64,000 nucleotides of DNA from Aquabacter spiritensis. GTDB lineage: Bacteria > Pseudomonadota > Alphaproteobacteria > Rhizobiales > Xanthobacteraceae. Below are positions 18,259-29,325 of the stretch, one piece after another (position 1 is the first letter of the stretch; each line of letters opens with the position of its first letter). The translations under genes were made by a program, and so were the position numbers. Location: contig NZ_SMAI01000010.1 of NCBI RefSeq assembly GCF_004346185.1, positions 62,001-126,000 on the forward strand. The letters run 5' to 3'. The notes under the pieces were generated by a model, which worked only from the letters and a program-made list of their open reading frames with translations, had not been told where the DNA came from and did not search any database.

Positions 18259-19506
18259 TCAGACCGGACGCAACAAAACGTGGCGTTTCTTGCCGAGGGA
18301 CAGCTTGATCACCCCTTCGGGGGTGAGCGCGCGCGGGCTGAGCACCAGTTTCTCGTCGGTTACGGTGATGTCGTTCACCTTCAGGCCGCCGCCTTTGATC
18401 TGGCGGCGCGCCTCGCCATTGGAGGCGACGAGCTGGGCCTTTTCGCAGAAGGCGGTGAGCACACCGAGGCCGGCCTCCAGCTCCGCCATGGCGATCTCGA
18501 CGGTCGGCAGGCTCGCGGCGAGCGCGCCGTCCTCGAACGTGGTGCGGGCCGTCGCCTCCGCCGCCTCGGCCGCGGCGCGGCCGTGCAGCAAGGCGGTCGC
18601 CTCCGTTGCCAGGACCTTCTTCGCCTCGTTGATCTCCTGACCTTCGAGTGCGGCGAGGCGGGCGATCTCGTCGAGAGGCAGTTCCGTGAAGAGTTTGAGG
18701 AACCGCGCGACGTCGGCATCGCCGGTGTTGCGCCAATATTGCCAATAATCGTACGGGCTCAGCAACGCCGCATCGAGCCAGACGGCGCCGCCGGCGGTCT
18801 TGCCCATCTTGGCGCCGGAGGAGGTGGTCAGCAGCGGCGTGGTCAAAGCATGAAGCTCCGTCCCGCGCATCCGCCGGCCGAGTTCGATGCCGTTGATGAT
18901 GTTGCCCCACTGGTCGGAGCCGCCCATCTGCAGGATGCAGCCGTGGCGGGCGTTCAGCTCGACGAAGTCGTAGGCTTGCAAGATCATATAGTTGAATTCG
19001 AGAAAGGTGAGTGGCTGCTCGCGCTCCAGCCGAAGCTTCACCGAATCGAACGTGAGCATGCGGTTGATCGTGAAATGGGGGCCCACCTCGCGCAGCAGCG
19101 GGATATATTTCAGCTCGTCCAGCCAGGCTGCGTTGTTCTCCAGGATCGCGCCGGCAGAGAAGTCCAGGAATTGCGCGAAGACGCGGCGGATCGAGGCGAT
19201 ATTGTCGTCGATCTGCGCGTCGGTCAGCATCCGGCGCGCCTCGTCCTTGCCGGACGGGTCGCCGATCTTGGTCGTGCCCCCGCCCATCAGGGCGATCGGG
19301 CGGTGACCGGTGCGCTGCAGCGTCCGCAGCATCATGATGGACAAAAGGTGTCCCGCATGTAGGCTGGATGCGGTGGCATCAAATCCGATATAGGCCGTGA
19401 TCGGCCCTGCTGCAGCCTTGGCGTCCAGCCCCTCCGGGTCGGAGCATTGGTGGATGTAGCCGCGCGCTTCGAGGGTGCGCAGAAGATCGGAACGGTAGGA
19501 ACTCAT
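18259..19506 (-). CDS. tyrS: Tyrosyl-tRNA synthetase
   Basis: A 415-residue class I synthetase that charges tRNA-Tyr in the cytoplasm. The HIGH-like motif is HAGH in [20 protein letters not shown] (about residues 44-63), tyrosine-pocket residues include [15 protein letters not shown], and the KMSKS loop reads KMGKT. The C-terminal 70 residues form the S4 RNA-binding domain ([18 protein letters not shown]). The gene is essential and of full length. Its start lies 14 bases from the divergent glycosyltransferase gene. Confidence 0.95.
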   Translation of the reverse strand: MSSYRSDLLRTLEARGYIHQCSDPEGLDAKAAAGPITAYIGFDATASSLHAGHLLSIMMLRTLQRTGHRPIALMGGGTTKIGDPSGKDEARRMLTDAQIDDNIASIRRVFAQFLDFSAGAILENNAAWLDELKYIPLLREVGPHFTINRMLTFDSVKLRLEREQPLTFLEFNYMILQAYDFVELNARHGCILQMGGSDQWGNIINGIELGRRMRGTELHALTTPLLTTSSGAKMGKTAGGAVWLDAALLSPYDYWQYWRNTGDADVARFLKLFTELPLDEIARLAALEGQEINEAKKVLATEATALLHGRAAAEAAEATARTTFEDGALAASLPTVEIAMAELEAGLGVLTAFCEKAQLVASNGEARRQIKGGGLKVNDITVTDEKLVLSPRALTPEGVIKLSLGKKRHVLLRPV

Positions 19507-19520
19507 CGTCGGGCTCGGAT

Positions 19521-20495
19521 GTGACAGCTTGGGGAGGGCGCTTGCTGACTAAGCCATTCGAGGAGGTCCCGCCACGTTTATGTGCGTGGCGCATCGCCGT
19601 CTTCGCCCGCAACGAACGCCCGACCCTGGTTTCCTGCCTGCAGCATATCGCCCGCGCCGCCGCCGGGCGCGATGCCCATGTGACGGTGATTCTGAACGGC
19701 AGCAGCGACGGCTCGGCCCACGCGCTCGCCGATGCCGCGCCCGAGATCGGCATCCCGTTCGACGTCTACGAGATCGACTATGCCGACAAGTCGAACGCCA
19801 TCAATCAGTTCGTGCATCGGCTGCGGGCGGATGCGGAGATCTACTTCTTCGTCGACGCTTATGCGATGATCGGTGAGAGCGCCTTGCGCGATCTGGCGGC
19901 GGCATTGGCGGCCAACCCCCGCGCCCTGGCAGCCGCCGCGGTGCCGAGCGTGGGCCGCAGCGCTGACGCGATCCGCGCCCAGATGATGGTCGAACCCGGC
20001 CTGCACGGGTCGCTGTTCGCTCTGCGCGGAGAATTCGTGGCGCGCATGGCGGAGACCCGTTTCCGTCTGCCGGTCGGGCTCTATCGCGGGGACGGGCTGA
20101 TCGGCTCGGCGGTGATGCACGATCTCGACGCGTTGCGCGTGCCATGGACCTGGGAGCATATCGCCGTCGCGCCGGGGGCGACCTGGCGCTTCCGGCCGCT
20201 TTCGCCCTGGAGCGCCGCCGACCGCCGCCGGCAATGGAACCGCCTGCTGCGCCAGGGGCGCGGCGAGATCGAGGACATGGCGATCAAGCGCATCATCTAT
20301 GAGGGCAATTACGCCGCGCTGCCGGACTTCGCGAGCGCCCTGGTGCGCAGCCTGGTGCGGGAAGACCGGGGCGAAGTGCTGCGCTGCTTGCGGCGCCGGC
20401 CGGCCGGCATCCTCGCTGTCCGGGAGGCGTTCGCCGCGCCGGACCCCGCACCGGCCGCGCTCGCACCACGGCGCATCCTCACCGCCGGGGCCTGA
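19521..20495 (+). CDS. Family 2-type glycosyltransferase
   Basis: A cytoplasmic GT-A fold glycosyltransferase of up to 324 residues. The first strand [18 protein letters not shown], the [10 protein letters not shown] segment, [13 protein letters not shown] and FFVDAY (the place of the metal-binding DxD) are typical for GT2 enzymes. The acceptor is unknown. The GTG at 19521 leaves only 14 bases to divergent tyrS; TTG 19542, just after GGGGAGGG, is an alternative start. The stop is one base from the anmK start, so both are in one transcript and a role in cell-wall glycan metabolism is possible. The DxD motif is incomplete (DAY). Confidence 0.75.
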   Translation: MTAWGGRLLTKPFEEVPPRLCAWRIAVFARNERPTLVSCLQHIARAAAGRDAHVTVILNGSSDGSAHALADAAPEIGIPFDVYEIDYADKSNAINQFVHRLRADAEIYFFVDAYAMIGESALRDLAAALAANPRALAAAAVPSVGRSADAIRAQMMVEPGLHGSLFALRGEFVARMAETRFRLPVGLYRGDGLIGSAVMHDLDALRVPWTWEHIAVAPGATWRFRPLSPWSAADRRRQWNRLLRQGRGEIEDMAIKRIIYEGNYAALPDFASALVRSLVREDRGEVLRCLRRRPAGILAVREAFAAPDPAPAALAPRRILTAGA

Positions 20496-20496
20496 T

Positions 20497-21618
20497 ATGC
20501 GCGCCTTGGGCTTGATGAGCGGCACCTCCATGGACGGGATCGACGCTGCCCTGATCGACACCGACGGGGAGCGCATCGCCTGGCTCGGTGCCGCCGCAAC
20601 TTTCCCTTTCGACGTCGCGACGCGCCGCCTGCTGGCGCAGGCTGTCGAGGATGCCCGGGGGCTCAACGACCGGGAGGCGCGGCCCGGTGCGCTCGCGGCG
20701 GCCGAACGGCGCATCACCGATCTGCACGCCGATGCGGTGCGTGCGCTTCTCGTGCCGCTGCGTCTGTCGACCGGGGATATCGACGTCGTCGGGTTTCACG
20801 GCCAGACCGTCATTCACCGGCCCGAGGCAAGGCTCACCGTGCAGATCGGGCTGGGCGCAGCTCTGGCGCAGGCGCTTGGCGTCGCCGTGGTGGCGGATTT
20901 CCGGGCCGCCGACGTCGCCGCGGGCGGCGAGGGGGCCCCGCTCGTTCCGGTGTTTCATGCCGCGCTTGCGCAAAGGCTCGCTTTGCCGCGTCCCCTCGCC
21001 ATCCTGAATATCGGCGGCGTCTCCAACGTCACGGTGCTGGCGGAGGCGGCAGATCCGGTCGCCTGCGACACGGGTCCCGGCAACGCCCTGATCGACGATT
21101 TCGTCCTTGCGCGCACGGGTCGCCCGTTCGATGCCGACGGCGCGCTCGCCGCCTCCGGTACGGTCGACGAGGTCGCGGTCGCCGCAGCGCTCGACCATCC
21201 CTTCTTCCGCCTGCCGCCGCCGAAATCGCTCGACAGAAACGCCTTCCGCGACCATGTCGCGGCGCGCCTGCGGCCCGAGCGATTCTCGCTCGCGGACGGC
21301 GCGGCGACATTGACCGCCGTGACGGCCGCTTCCATCGCCCAAATCGTCCGGCACCTGCCGGCTGTTCCGGAAAGCTGGATCGTGGCCGGCGGCGGCGCCC
21401 GCAACGCGACCCTGCTGCGCATGCTCGCCGGCCGCCTCGGCCGGCCGGTGGTCGCGGCGGAGGCGGTCGGCTGGTCGTCCGATGCGCTGGAAGCTTACGC
21501 GTTCGGCTTTCTGGCGGTGCGCGCCCTGCGTGGCCTGCCGCTGACCTTTCCCTCGACCACACGGGCGCCGCGGCCGCTCACCGGCGGGGTCGTGTTTCCG
21601 CCAGGTGGCGTCGGCTGA
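20497..21618 (+). CDS. anmK: Anhydro-N-acetylmuramic acid kinase
   Basis: A 373-residue kinase that hydrolyses and phosphorylates 1,6-anhydro-MurNAc to MurNAc-6-phosphate in peptidoglycan recycling. The N-terminus [20 protein letters not shown] is the family signature. Further motifs are [33 protein letters not shown] and [12 protein letters not shown], forming the acetate-kinase-like ATPase fold. Start ATG 20497 gives the canonical N-terminus. AnmK beside tyrS is a common arrangement in alphaproteobacteria; here a glycosyltransferase gene is inserted between them. Confidence 0.95.
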   Translation: MRALGLMSGTSMDGIDAALIDTDGERIAWLGAAATFPFDVATRRLLAQAVEDARGLNDREARPGALAAAERRITDLHADAVRALLVPLRLSTGDIDVVGFHGQTVIHRPEARLTVQIGLGAALAQALGVAVVADFRAADVAAGGEGAPLVPVFHAALAQRLALPRPLAILNIGGVSNVTVLAEAADPVACDTGPGNALIDDFVLARTGRPFDADGALAASGTVDEVAVAAALDHPFFRLPPPKSLDRNAFRDHVAARLRPERFSLADGAATLTAVTAASIAQIVRHLPAVPESWIVAGGGARNATLLRMLAGRLGRPVVAAEAVGWSSDALEAYAFGFLAVRALRGLPLTFPSTTRAPRPLTGGVVFPPGGVG

Positions 21619-21740
21619 CGGCCGAACGGCAACACGTTCGCGAATCTCGCATTTTTCGGGGATTGACGGGTTGGACCGATTCCAACGGCCCCGATCCAGT
21701 TCTAAAGTCGCCCGAGCCGCGTCGACGGCGGGGGGATTCC

Positions 21741-23366
21741 ATGCACAACAAGTTGCATCGCGACATCGGGCTCGTGGGCCTGACCTTCGTCGCCGTGAGC
21801 GGCATCATCGGGTCGGGATGGCTGTTTGCTCCGCTCCTCGCGGTCCAGCATGCCGGGCCGGCGGCGCTGATCGCTTGGGTGATCGGTGGCGTCGCCATGC
21901 TGTTGCTGGCGCTCACCTTCGCCGAGATTTCCGCGATGCTGCCGGTGCCCGGCGGTGTCGCGCGGGTGCCGCTGTTCAGCCACGGCAATCTGGTCTGCAC
22001 CATGATGGGGTGGAGCGGCTGGATCGGCTACACCACCCAGGCGCCGATCGAGGTCGAGGCCATGCTGCGCTATCTCGCGCCCCATGCCGACTGGCTCTAC
22101 CGAAGCGGTCCGGGGTCGGACCTTTCGCTCGCCGGAATCGGCGTTGCGATGGGCTTCCTCGCGCTGTTCGTGGTGATCAACGCCTTCGGGGTGAAGTTCT
22201 TCGCTTATGTGAACAGCGCCATCACCTGGGCCAAGATCGCCATCCCGATGGTGCTCGTCGTGACCCTTCTGGCGACGCGCCTCGAAGTGTCGAACTTCAC
22301 GGACCATGGCGGCTTCGCCCCGTTCGGATGGGCCGGGGTCCTGAGCGCGGTGTCCTCGGGCGGGGTGATCTTCTCCTTTATCGGCTTCCGTCACGCCGTC
22401 GATATGGCGGGCGAGGTGCGCAATCCGGGTTTCAATATTCCGGCCGCCCTGATCCTCTCGGTCTTCATCTGCTTCATCATCTATGGCGGGCTGCAATTCG
22501 CCTTCATCGGGGCGCTGGAGCCGTCCGCGCTGGTCAATGGCTGGGGCCGGCTGACGCTCTCAAGCGAATTCGGACCGCTCGGCGCGGTGGCGAGCGCGCT
22601 CGGCCTGCTCTGGCTCGTGAGCCTGCTCAATGTCGGGGCGGTGGCGGGGCCGATGGGCGGCGCGCTGGTGGCGACCGGCTCCTGCGCCCGCATCGGCTTC
22701 GCGTTGGCGGAAAACGGGCTGTTCCCGAAGATCATCGCGACCTTATCGGCGCGCGGCGTGCCGCTGTCGGCCCTGCTCATGAATCTCGCCATTGCGGTGC
22801 TGACCTTCGTCCTTCTGCCCTTCGAAGAGGTGGTGAAGCTCAACGAATCCGCGATCATGCTGTCTTTCGTGGTGGGCCCGGTGGCGGTGGTCGCGCTGCG
22901 CTACATCCTGCCGGGCGCGCGGCGGCCGATCACCTTGCCGGCGGTGCATGTGATCGCCTGCGCCGCCTTCGTCATCGCGACCCTCATCATCCACTGGTCG
23001 GGCTGGGAGACGGTGTGGCGGCTGGGCCTGTGCCTGATCCTCGGCGGGATTTTGTTCGCGACCTATGCCCGCAAGCGCATCACGGGCACGCCGGACTATC
23101 GCGAGGCGGCGTGGCTATGGCCGTATTTCGGCGGCGTCGGGCTGATTTCCGCGCTCGGCAGCTTCGGCGGCGCGGGCATCCTCCAGGGCGGCGTCGACAC
23201 CCTCTTGATGGCCGTCCTGTCGATCGGCGTGTTCGTCCATGCCATCTCCTGCCGGCTCACGCCGGAGAAGTTCCGCATCTACATGTCGGACGAAATCATG
23301 CTGGAACACGACATCGGGGGGCGCGGCGTCACGCGCATCGCGCAGAGCACGCGGCACGAACATTGA
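21741..23366 (+). CDS. APC-family amino acid permease
   Basis: A 541-residue secondary transporter with about 12-14 hydrophobic helices. The first helix contains VGLTFVAVSGIIGSGWLFAP, the GxIGSG unwound-helix motif of amino acid-polyamine-organocation carriers, followed by EISAMLPVPGGVARVPLFSH. The sequence resembles the aspartate:proton symporter/AAE group, but the substrate is uncertain. The start ATG 21741 has GGGGGGA in front. A 6-bp inverted repeat (GTTGGA-N5-TCCAAC, 21670-21686) lies upstream. It separates anmK from the hydrolase-suf region with which anmK is often syntenic. Confidence 0.88.
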   Translation: MHNKLHRDIGLVGLTFVAVSGIIGSGWLFAPLLAVQHAGPAALIAWVIGGVAMLLLALTFAEISAMLPVPGGVARVPLFSHGNLVCTMMGWSGWIGYTTQAPIEVEAMLRYLAPHADWLYRSGPGSDLSLAGIGVAMGFLALFVVINAFGVKFFAYVNSAITWAKIAIPMVLVVTLLATRLEVSNFTDHGGFAPFGWAGVLSAVSSGGVIFSFIGFRHAVDMAGEVRNPGFNIPAALILSVFICFIIYGGLQFAFIGALEPSALVNGWGRLTLSSEFGPLGAVASALGLLWLVSLLNVGAVAGPMGGALVATGSCARIGFALAENGLFPKIIATLSARGVPLSALLMNLAIAVLTFVLLPFEEVVKLNESAIMLSFVVGPVAVVALRYILPGARRPITLPAVHVIACAAFVIATLIIHWSGWETVWRLGLCLILGGILFATYARKRITGTPDYREAAWLWPYFGGVGLISALGSFGGAGILQGGVDTLLMAVLSIGVFVHAISCRLTPEKFRIYMSDEIMLEHDIGGRGVTRIAQSTRHEH

Positions 23367-23393
23367 TGCCGCGGCTCCCGGTGTCGGCGCGGC

Positions 23394-24056
23394 CTAGGCC
23401 GCGCTGTCCTTGCGGCTGCCCGGCAGGCGCTTGTCGAGATAGGTGCCGATCACCCCCATCAGATCCTCGATCTTGCCGTCGAAGAAATGATTGGCACCCG
23501 GCACGATCTGCTGCTCGATCACGATGCCCTTCTGGGTCTTGAGCTTCTCGACCAGCGTCGCGACCGCCGTCGTGGGCACCACCGCGTCCTTGTCGCCATG
23601 GACGAACAGGCCAGACGAGGGGCAGGGCGCCAGGAAGGAGAAGTCGTAGAGGCTGGCCGGTGCCGCCACCGAGATGAAGCCTTCCACCTCCGGCCGGCGC
23701 ATCAGGAGCTGCATCCCGATCCAGGCGCCGAACGAGACGCCCGCGATCCAGCAGGCCCGCGCGTCCGGATTGACCGATTGCGCCCAATCGAGCGCCGCGG
23801 CGGCGTCGGAGAGTTCGCCGGTGCCGTGGTCGAACGAGCCCTGGCTGCGGCCGACGCCACGGAAATTGAACCGCAGCACCGAGAAGCCTCGGTTCACGAA
23901 CTGATAATAGAGATTGTAGACCACCGGATTGTTCATCGTCCCGCCGAACTGCGGGTGCGGATGAAGGATGATGGCAATGGGAGAATTGCGCGTCTTGGCA
24001 GGCTGGTAGCGGCCTTCGAGCCGCCCCCGTTCGCCGGTGAAGATGACCTCGGGCAT
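23394..24056 (-). CDS. Small alpha/beta hydrolase (COG2945-like)
   Basis: A 220-residue cytoplasmic alpha/beta hydrolase. The HPHPQFGGTMNN segment (oxyanion hole region) and LRFNFRGVGRSQG are family hallmarks. The nucleophile elbow is AGVSFGAW (Ser), the acid is in FVHGDKDAVVP (Asp) and the base in GANHFFDG (His). Start ATG 24056 gives the MPEVIFTGERGRLEG terminus seen in relatives. It is divergent from the suf operon, a common neighbour relationship in Hyphomicrobiales. The substrate is not known. Confidence 0.87.
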   Translation of the reverse strand: MPEVIFTGERGRLEGRYQPAKTRNSPIAIILHPHPQFGGTMNNPVVYNLYYQFVNRGFSVLRFNFRGVGRSQGSFDHGTGELSDAAAALDWAQSVNPDARACWIAGVSFGAWIGMQLLMRRPEVEGFISVAAPASLYDFSFLAPCPSSGLFVHGDKDAVVPTTAVATLVEKLKTQKGIVIEQQIVPGANHFFDGKIEDLMGVIGTYLDKRLPGSRKDSAA

Positions 24057-24158
24057 GGACGTCCGCAACCTCTTGCGCGGCCCGGTGAAATCTCGGCGGT
24101 GCGCGGCCCGGCCGGAGCCGAAGGACAAGCACCGGGGCGACGCCCACCCGGAGACGTC

Positions 24159-24186
24159 TTGACTTCGCCGGAAGGTCCGCTATCTA
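24159..24186 (+). promoter_or_regulatory. Predicted sigma70-like promoter of suf operon
   Basis: TTGACT at 24159-24164 and TATCTA at 24181-24186 are separated by 16 bases, close to the sigma70 consensus. The start site would fall a few bases downstream, inside the Irr-like palindrome. The first gene starts at 24345, leaving a leader of roughly 150 bases. Confidence 0.55.
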
Positions 24187-24187
24187 T

Positions 24188-24202
24188 TTAGAATAATTCT
24201 AA
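24188..24202. promoter_or_regulatory. Irr-box (iron control element)-like palindrome
   Basis: The sequence TTAGAAT-A-ATTCTAA is a perfect dyad and matches the alphaproteobacterial iron control element pattern TTAGAA-N3-TTCTAA bound by the Fur-family haem sensor Irr. It sits just downstream of the -10-like element, at the expected transcription start, which would suit repression. No IscR- or RirA-type regulator gene is present in the operon. Confidence 0.75.
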
Positions 24203-24344
24203 TTTTCCTCGGCAGGGCGCACTTGGCCAGTGTCGCTTCATGACAAGGAACGGGTGAAGTCTGACGTATGACGGAGATCGGCCGCAATTGCAAGTCTTGC
24301 CTCGGAGCGGCGGCGTGCCGTTCGGTCCGCAGGAGGCCTGCGCC

Positions 24345-25544
24345 ATGAATGGGGCGGCCCTGGACCGGCCGGCTCGGCGGGTTTTTCTCGACCATAACGC
24401 CACCACGCCGCTGCGCCCCGCCGCGCGTGCGGCCATGCTCGACGTGCTTGCCGCATCCGGCAACGCCTCTTCGGTCCATGCCGACGGGCGCGCCGCGCGC
24501 GGCGTCGTTGAGGCGGCCCGAACGGCGGTGGCCCGCCTCGTCGGCGCCCCCTCCGCCGCCATCGTCTTCACGTCGGGCGCGACGGAGGCGAACGCGCTCG
24601 TGCTTCATCCGGACCTCGAAATCGCCGGCCAGAACCAGGCCTGCGATGTCCTCGTGACGAGCGCGGTCGAGCATCCCTCGGTGCTGCGCGGCCACCGATT
24701 TCCCATCGCACAGGTGGAGAGCATCCCGGTCGATGCGGACGGACGGCTTGTCCTCGACGCCTTGGAGCAGGTGCTGGCGGGCCACGCCGCGGCGGGACGG
24801 CGCGCCTTGGTCTCGCTGATGCTGGCGAACAACGAGACCGGCGTGATCCAGCCGGTGACCGCCGCGTCGGCGCTGGCCCACGCCCACGGTGCGGTCATGC
24901 ATTGCGACGCGGTCCAGGCTCCCGGCCGGATGTCTCTCGATATGGCGACGCTCGGGGTAGATTTCCTCACAATCTCGTCGCACAAGATCGGCGGCCCGCA
25001 GGGCGCGGGCGCTCTCGTCGCGGCGCATCCGCACTCCCGGCCACGCGTCCCCCTGATCGCGGGGGGCGGGCAGGAGCGGGGGCTGCGGGCCGGAACGGAG
25101 AATGTCGCCGCGATCGCCGGTTTCGGCGCCGCGGCCGTGATCTGCGCCGCCCAAGGTGGAGAGGAAGCCGGGCGGTTGCGGGGGTTGCGCGACCGTCTGG
25201 AAAAGGAGATTGTGGAACGCTTCCAGGGCTCGCAGGTGGCGGGGGCGGGCGTCGAGCGCCTGCCGAACACCACCAGCGTGATTTTCGCCGGTTTGAAGGC
25301 CGAAACCCTGGTGATCGCGCTCGATCTTGCCCATGTATCCGTCAGCGCGGGGTCCGCCTGCTCGTCTGGCAAGGTCGGACCGTCGCATGTTCTTGCGGCC
25401 ATGGGAGTGGGGGACGCGGCGGCGGGGGGGGCGATCCGGCTCTCGCTCGGCTGGTCGAGTTGTGACGAGGATGTGGATGTCGCGATCGCGGCGCTTGGTC
25501 GCGTCGTTCCGCGACTTCTGAACCGCCCGGTACGGGCGGCGTAA
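24345..25544 (+). CDS. sufS2: Cysteine desulfurase, NifS/IscS type, first gene of suf operon
   Basis: A 399-residue PLP enzyme that removes sulfur from cysteine as a persulfide. It has FLDHNATTPLRP, the PLP-lysine motif SSHKIGGPQGAGAL (Lys214) and the catalytic loop SAGSACSSGKV (Cys339), the longer loop of group I (IscS/NifS) desulfurases. AGGAGG at 24331-24336 fixes ATG 24345. A second, group II desulfurase is encoded at the far end of the same operon. The layout equals the sufS2-B-C-D-S1 order described in Agrobacterium, which is the basis for the symbol. Confidence 0.9.
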   Translation: MNGAALDRPARRVFLDHNATTPLRPAARAAMLDVLAASGNASSVHADGRAARGVVEAARTAVARLVGAPSAAIVFTSGATEANALVLHPDLEIAGQNQACDVLVTSAVEHPSVLRGHRFPIAQVESIPVDADGRLVLDALEQVLAGHAAAGRRALVSLMLANNETGVIQPVTAASALAHAHGAVMHCDAVQAPGRMSLDMATLGVDFLTISSHKIGGPQGAGALVAAHPHSRPRVPLIAGGGQERGLRAGTENVAAIAGFGAAAVICAAQGGEEAGRLRGLRDRLEKEIVERFQGSQVAGAGVERLPNTTSVIFAGLKAETLVIALDLAHVSVSAGSACSSGKVGPSHVLAAMGVGDAAAGGAIRLSLGWSSCDEDVDVAIAALGRVVPRLLNRPVRAA

Positions 25545-25599
25545 ATGCTGACGGACTTGACCCGCGGGCCTTGACCCCGCGCGGGAGAGGAGAGGAAAA

Positions 25600-27075
25600 A
25601 TGCCTGCTGTTCAGGAGACGGTCGAACGCGTGCGTTCGATCGATGTCGACCAGTACAAATACGGTTTCGTGACCGACATCGAAAGCGAGAAGGCTCCGAA
25701 AGGCCTCTCGGAAGATACGGTCCGCTACATCTCGGCGAAGAAGAACGAGCCGGAATGGATGCTGGAATGGCGCCTCGACGCCTACCGGCGGTGGCTCACC
25801 ATGGAAGAGCCGACTTGGGCGCGGGTGAGCTATCCGAAAATCGATTTCCAGGATTATTATTACTATTCCCAGCCCAAATCGACGCCGGGGCCGCAATCGC
25901 TGGACGACATCGATCCGGAGATTCTCGCCACGTACGAGAAGCTGGGCATCCCGCTGCGCGAGCGCGAGATCCTGCTCGGCATCCAGAATCCGACGTCGCG
26001 GGTCGCGGTCGACGCGGTGTTCGACAGCGTGTCGGTCGCCACCACCTTCAAGGCGGAGCTGGCCAAGGCCGGCGTGATCTTCTGCTCGATCTCGGAGGCG
26101 ATCCGCGAGCACCCCGATCTGGTGCGCCAGTATCTCGGCTCCGTGGTGCCGGTCTCGGACAATTTCTATGCGACGCTGAACACCGCGGTCTTCTCCGACG
26201 GGTCGTTCGTCTACATCCCCAAGGGGGTGCGCTGCCCGATGGAATTGTCGACCTATTTCCGCATCAACGAGCGCAATACCGGCCAGTTCGAGCGTACCCT
26301 CATCATCGCCGACGAGGGCGCCTATGTCAGCTATCTCGAAGGCTGCACGGCGCCGCAGCGCGACGAGAACCAGCTCCATGCCGCCGTGGTCGAGCTGGTG
26401 GCGCTGAAGGATGCCGAGATCAAATATTCCACCGTCCAGAACTGGTATCCCGGCGACAAAGACGGCAAGGGCGGCATCTATAATTTCGTCACCAAGCGCG
26501 GCGATTGCCGGGGCGACAATTCCAAGATCTCCTGGACCCAGGTGGAAACCGGCTCGGCGATCACCTGGAAATATCCGAGCTGCATCCTGCGCGGCGACGG
26601 CAGCCAGGGCGAATTCTATTCCATCGCCATTTCCAACGGCTACCAGCAGGTGGACAGCGGCACCAAGATGATCCATCTCGGCAAGAATACGTCGAGCCGG
26701 ATCATCTCCAAGGGCATCGCCGCCGGCCGCTCGGAAAACACCTATCGCGGCCAGGTGACGGCGCACCGGCGCGCCACCAACGCCCGGAACTTCACCAATT
26801 GCGATTCGCTGCTGATCGGCGACCGGTGCGGGGCGCACACCGTGCCCTATATCGAGGCCAAAAACTCGAGCGCGGTCTTCGAACACGAGGCCACGACCTC
26901 GAAGATTTCCGAGGACCAGATGTTCTACTGCCTTCAGCGCGGCCTGACGCAAGAGGAGGCGGTCGCTCTGATCGTCAACGGCTTCGTCAAGGACGTGCTG
27001 CAGCAGCTCCCGATGGAGTTCGCCGTGGAGGCCCAGAAGCTGATCTCGGTCAGCCTGGAAGGCTCGGTGGGCTGA
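25600..27075 (+). CDS. sufB: Fe-S cluster assembly scaffold SufB
   Basis: A 491-residue core subunit of the SufBCD complex on which clusters are built. Conserved segments are [56 protein letters not shown] (conserved Cys) and [20 protein letters not shown] (a second conserved Cys). Full family length. GGAGAGGAGAGG precedes ATG 25600. SufC, the ATPase partner, is encoded 130 bases downstream beyond a stem-loop repeat. Confidence 0.95.
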   Translation: MPAVQETVERVRSIDVDQYKYGFVTDIESEKAPKGLSEDTVRYISAKKNEPEWMLEWRLDAYRRWLTMEEPTWARVSYPKIDFQDYYYYSQPKSTPGPQSLDDIDPEILATYEKLGIPLREREILLGIQNPTSRVAVDAVFDSVSVATTFKAELAKAGVIFCSISEAIREHPDLVRQYLGSVVPVSDNFYATLNTAVFSDGSFVYIPKGVRCPMELSTYFRINERNTGQFERTLIIADEGAYVSYLEGCTAPQRDENQLHAAVVELVALKDAEIKYSTVQNWYPGDKDGKGGIYNFVTKRGDCRGDNSKISWTQVETGSAITWKYPSCILRGDGSQGEFYSIAISNGYQQVDSGTKMIHLGKNTSSRIISKGIAAGRSENTYRGQVTAHRRATNARNFTNCDSLLIGDRCGAHTVPYIEAKNSSAVFEHEATTSKISEDQMFYCLQRGLTQEEAVALIVNGFVKDVLQQLPMEFAVEAQKLISVSLEGSVG

Positions 27076-27145
27076 TCGCCCGGTCAGGACAGGACGGCCG
27101 GACGCGATCCGGCCACGCACATCACGCGCGGTCCCTCACGTCGTC

Positions 27146-27168
27146 ATGCCCGGGCCGGACCCGGGCAT
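27146..27168. repeat. REP-like intergenic palindrome between sufB and sufC
   Basis: ATGCCCGGG and CCCGGGCAT form a perfect 9-bp stem with loop CCGGA. GTC precedes it and CC follows. This resembles the GTCATGCCCGGG...CCCGGGCATCC intergenic palindromes dispersed in many alphaproteobacterial genomes. A second, related stem-loop lies between sufD and sufS. Confidence 0.75.
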
Positions 27169-27205
27169 CCGTGCAGGCCAGCCGCCGAACCGAACGGACA
27201 CGACT

Positions 27206-27961
<756 letters not shown>

Positions 27962-27971
27962 GGACGAACCG

Positions 27972-29309
27972 ATGAACGTTCAACCCCAGCCCATCCGCAC
28001 CGCCGCAGAGCAGGCGCTTCTCGCTTTGCTCGAACGCCGGCTGGCCGGGCCCGCCGTCGACGGCCCGCTCGCCGGTCGGATCGGCGAATTGCGCCGCGCC
28101 GCGCATGCCGCCTTCGCCGCCAACGGTCTGCCGCACCGGCGGGTCGAGGAGTGGAAATACACCGATCTGCGCGGCTTCCTGCGCGAGGCCGCACCGGCTG
28201 CGACGGCGCTCGGAATTTCCGACGGCGCAAGCGCGCCGTCGGCCGTGGCCTTTCCGGGAGCGAGGCGCATCCTGTTCGTCGACGGGCAGCTCAGTCCTGC
28301 CGGGTCCGATCTCGCCGATCTCGAACCGGGTCTCACGGTCGTCCCGCTCGCGCAGGCGATGGCTGTCGGCCGTGGAACGGTCGAGAAGTTCGGCACGCTC
28401 GCCCCGCAGCGCTATGATGGCGTGCTGGCGCTGAACACGGCGTTTTTCGGCGACGGTCTGGTCATCCAGATTGCCGACGGCGCGAAGATCGAGCGGCCGC
28501 TGCACGTCGCCCATCTGGTGACGCACGATCACCCGGTCGCCACCTATACCCGCCGCCTCGTCGAAGTCGGGGAGGGTGCTGCCTTCACGCTCGTCGAAAG
28601 CTTCGAGGGCCGGTCCGGCGTGCCCTATCAGGTCAATGACGCGCTGGAACTGTTCGTCGGCGATACCGGTCACATGGATTATGTGCGCCTCCAGGACGAC
28701 AGCGAGACCGCGCTGCATCTGTCGACCGTGATGGTCGATATCGGCCGCGATGCGAAGTTTCATGCCTTCGGCCTGACCACCGGGGCGATCGCCTCGCGCG
28801 TCAGCCTGTATGGCCGCTTTTCGGGCACGCATTCCCATGCCGGCATCCGCGGTGTGACCCTTCTGAAGGATCGCCAGCATGCCGACGTGACACTTCTGCT
28901 CGACCATGCGGTCGCCCATTGCGAGAGCCGGGAATTGTTCAAGACCGTGCTGTTCGACGAAACCCGCGGCGTGTTCCAGGGCAAGATCGTGGTGCGCCCC
29001 GATGCCCAGAAGACCGACGGGCGGATGATGAGCCAGGCGCTTCTGATCGGCGAGACCGCCGAGATGGACAACAAGCCCGAACTCGAAATCTTCGCCGACG
29101 ATGTCCAATGCGGCCACGGCGCGACCGCCGGCGCCCTGGACGAGGACCTGCTCTTCTATCTCAAGGCCCGCGGCCTCCCCGCCAAGGAGGCGGAGGCGCT
29201 GTTGATCCAGGCCTTCGTCGGCGAGGCGTTGGAATTCGTCGAGGAGGAGGGTCTGCGCGAGGCGCTCATCGCACGCGCCGAACGCTGGCTGAACGCGCGG
29301 ACGGGGTGA
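27972..29309 (+). CDS. sufD: Fe-S cluster assembly protein SufD
   Basis: A 445-residue beta-helix subunit that pairs with SufB and contributes to cluster formation and iron entry. Typical segments are RRVEEWKYTDLRGFL near residue 60, SLYGRFSGTHSHAGIRGVTLL, FQGKIVVRPDAQKTDGRMMSQ and CGHGATAGALDEDLLFYLKARGLP. ATG 27972 follows sufC closely. Full length. Confidence 0.94.
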   Translation: MNVQPQPIRTAAEQALLALLERRLAGPAVDGPLAGRIGELRRAAHAAFAANGLPHRRVEEWKYTDLRGFLREAAPAATALGISDGASAPSAVAFPGARRILFVDGQLSPAGSDLADLEPGLTVVPLAQAMAVGRGTVEKFGTLAPQRYDGVLALNTAFFGDGLVIQIADGAKIERPLHVAHLVTHDHPVATYTRRLVEVGEGAAFTLVESFEGRSGVPYQVNDALELFVGDTGHMDYVRLQDDSETALHLSTVMVDIGRDAKFHAFGLTTGAIASRVSLYGRFSGTHSHAGIRGVTLLKDRQHADVTLLLDHAVAHCESRELFKTVLFDETRGVFQGKIVVRPDAQKTDGRMMSQALLIGETAEMDNKPELEIFADDVQCGHGATAGALDEDLLFYLKARGLPAKEAEALLIQAFVGEALEFVEEEGLREALIARAERWLNARTG

Positions 29310-29325
29310 TTTTGGCCGACCGTCG

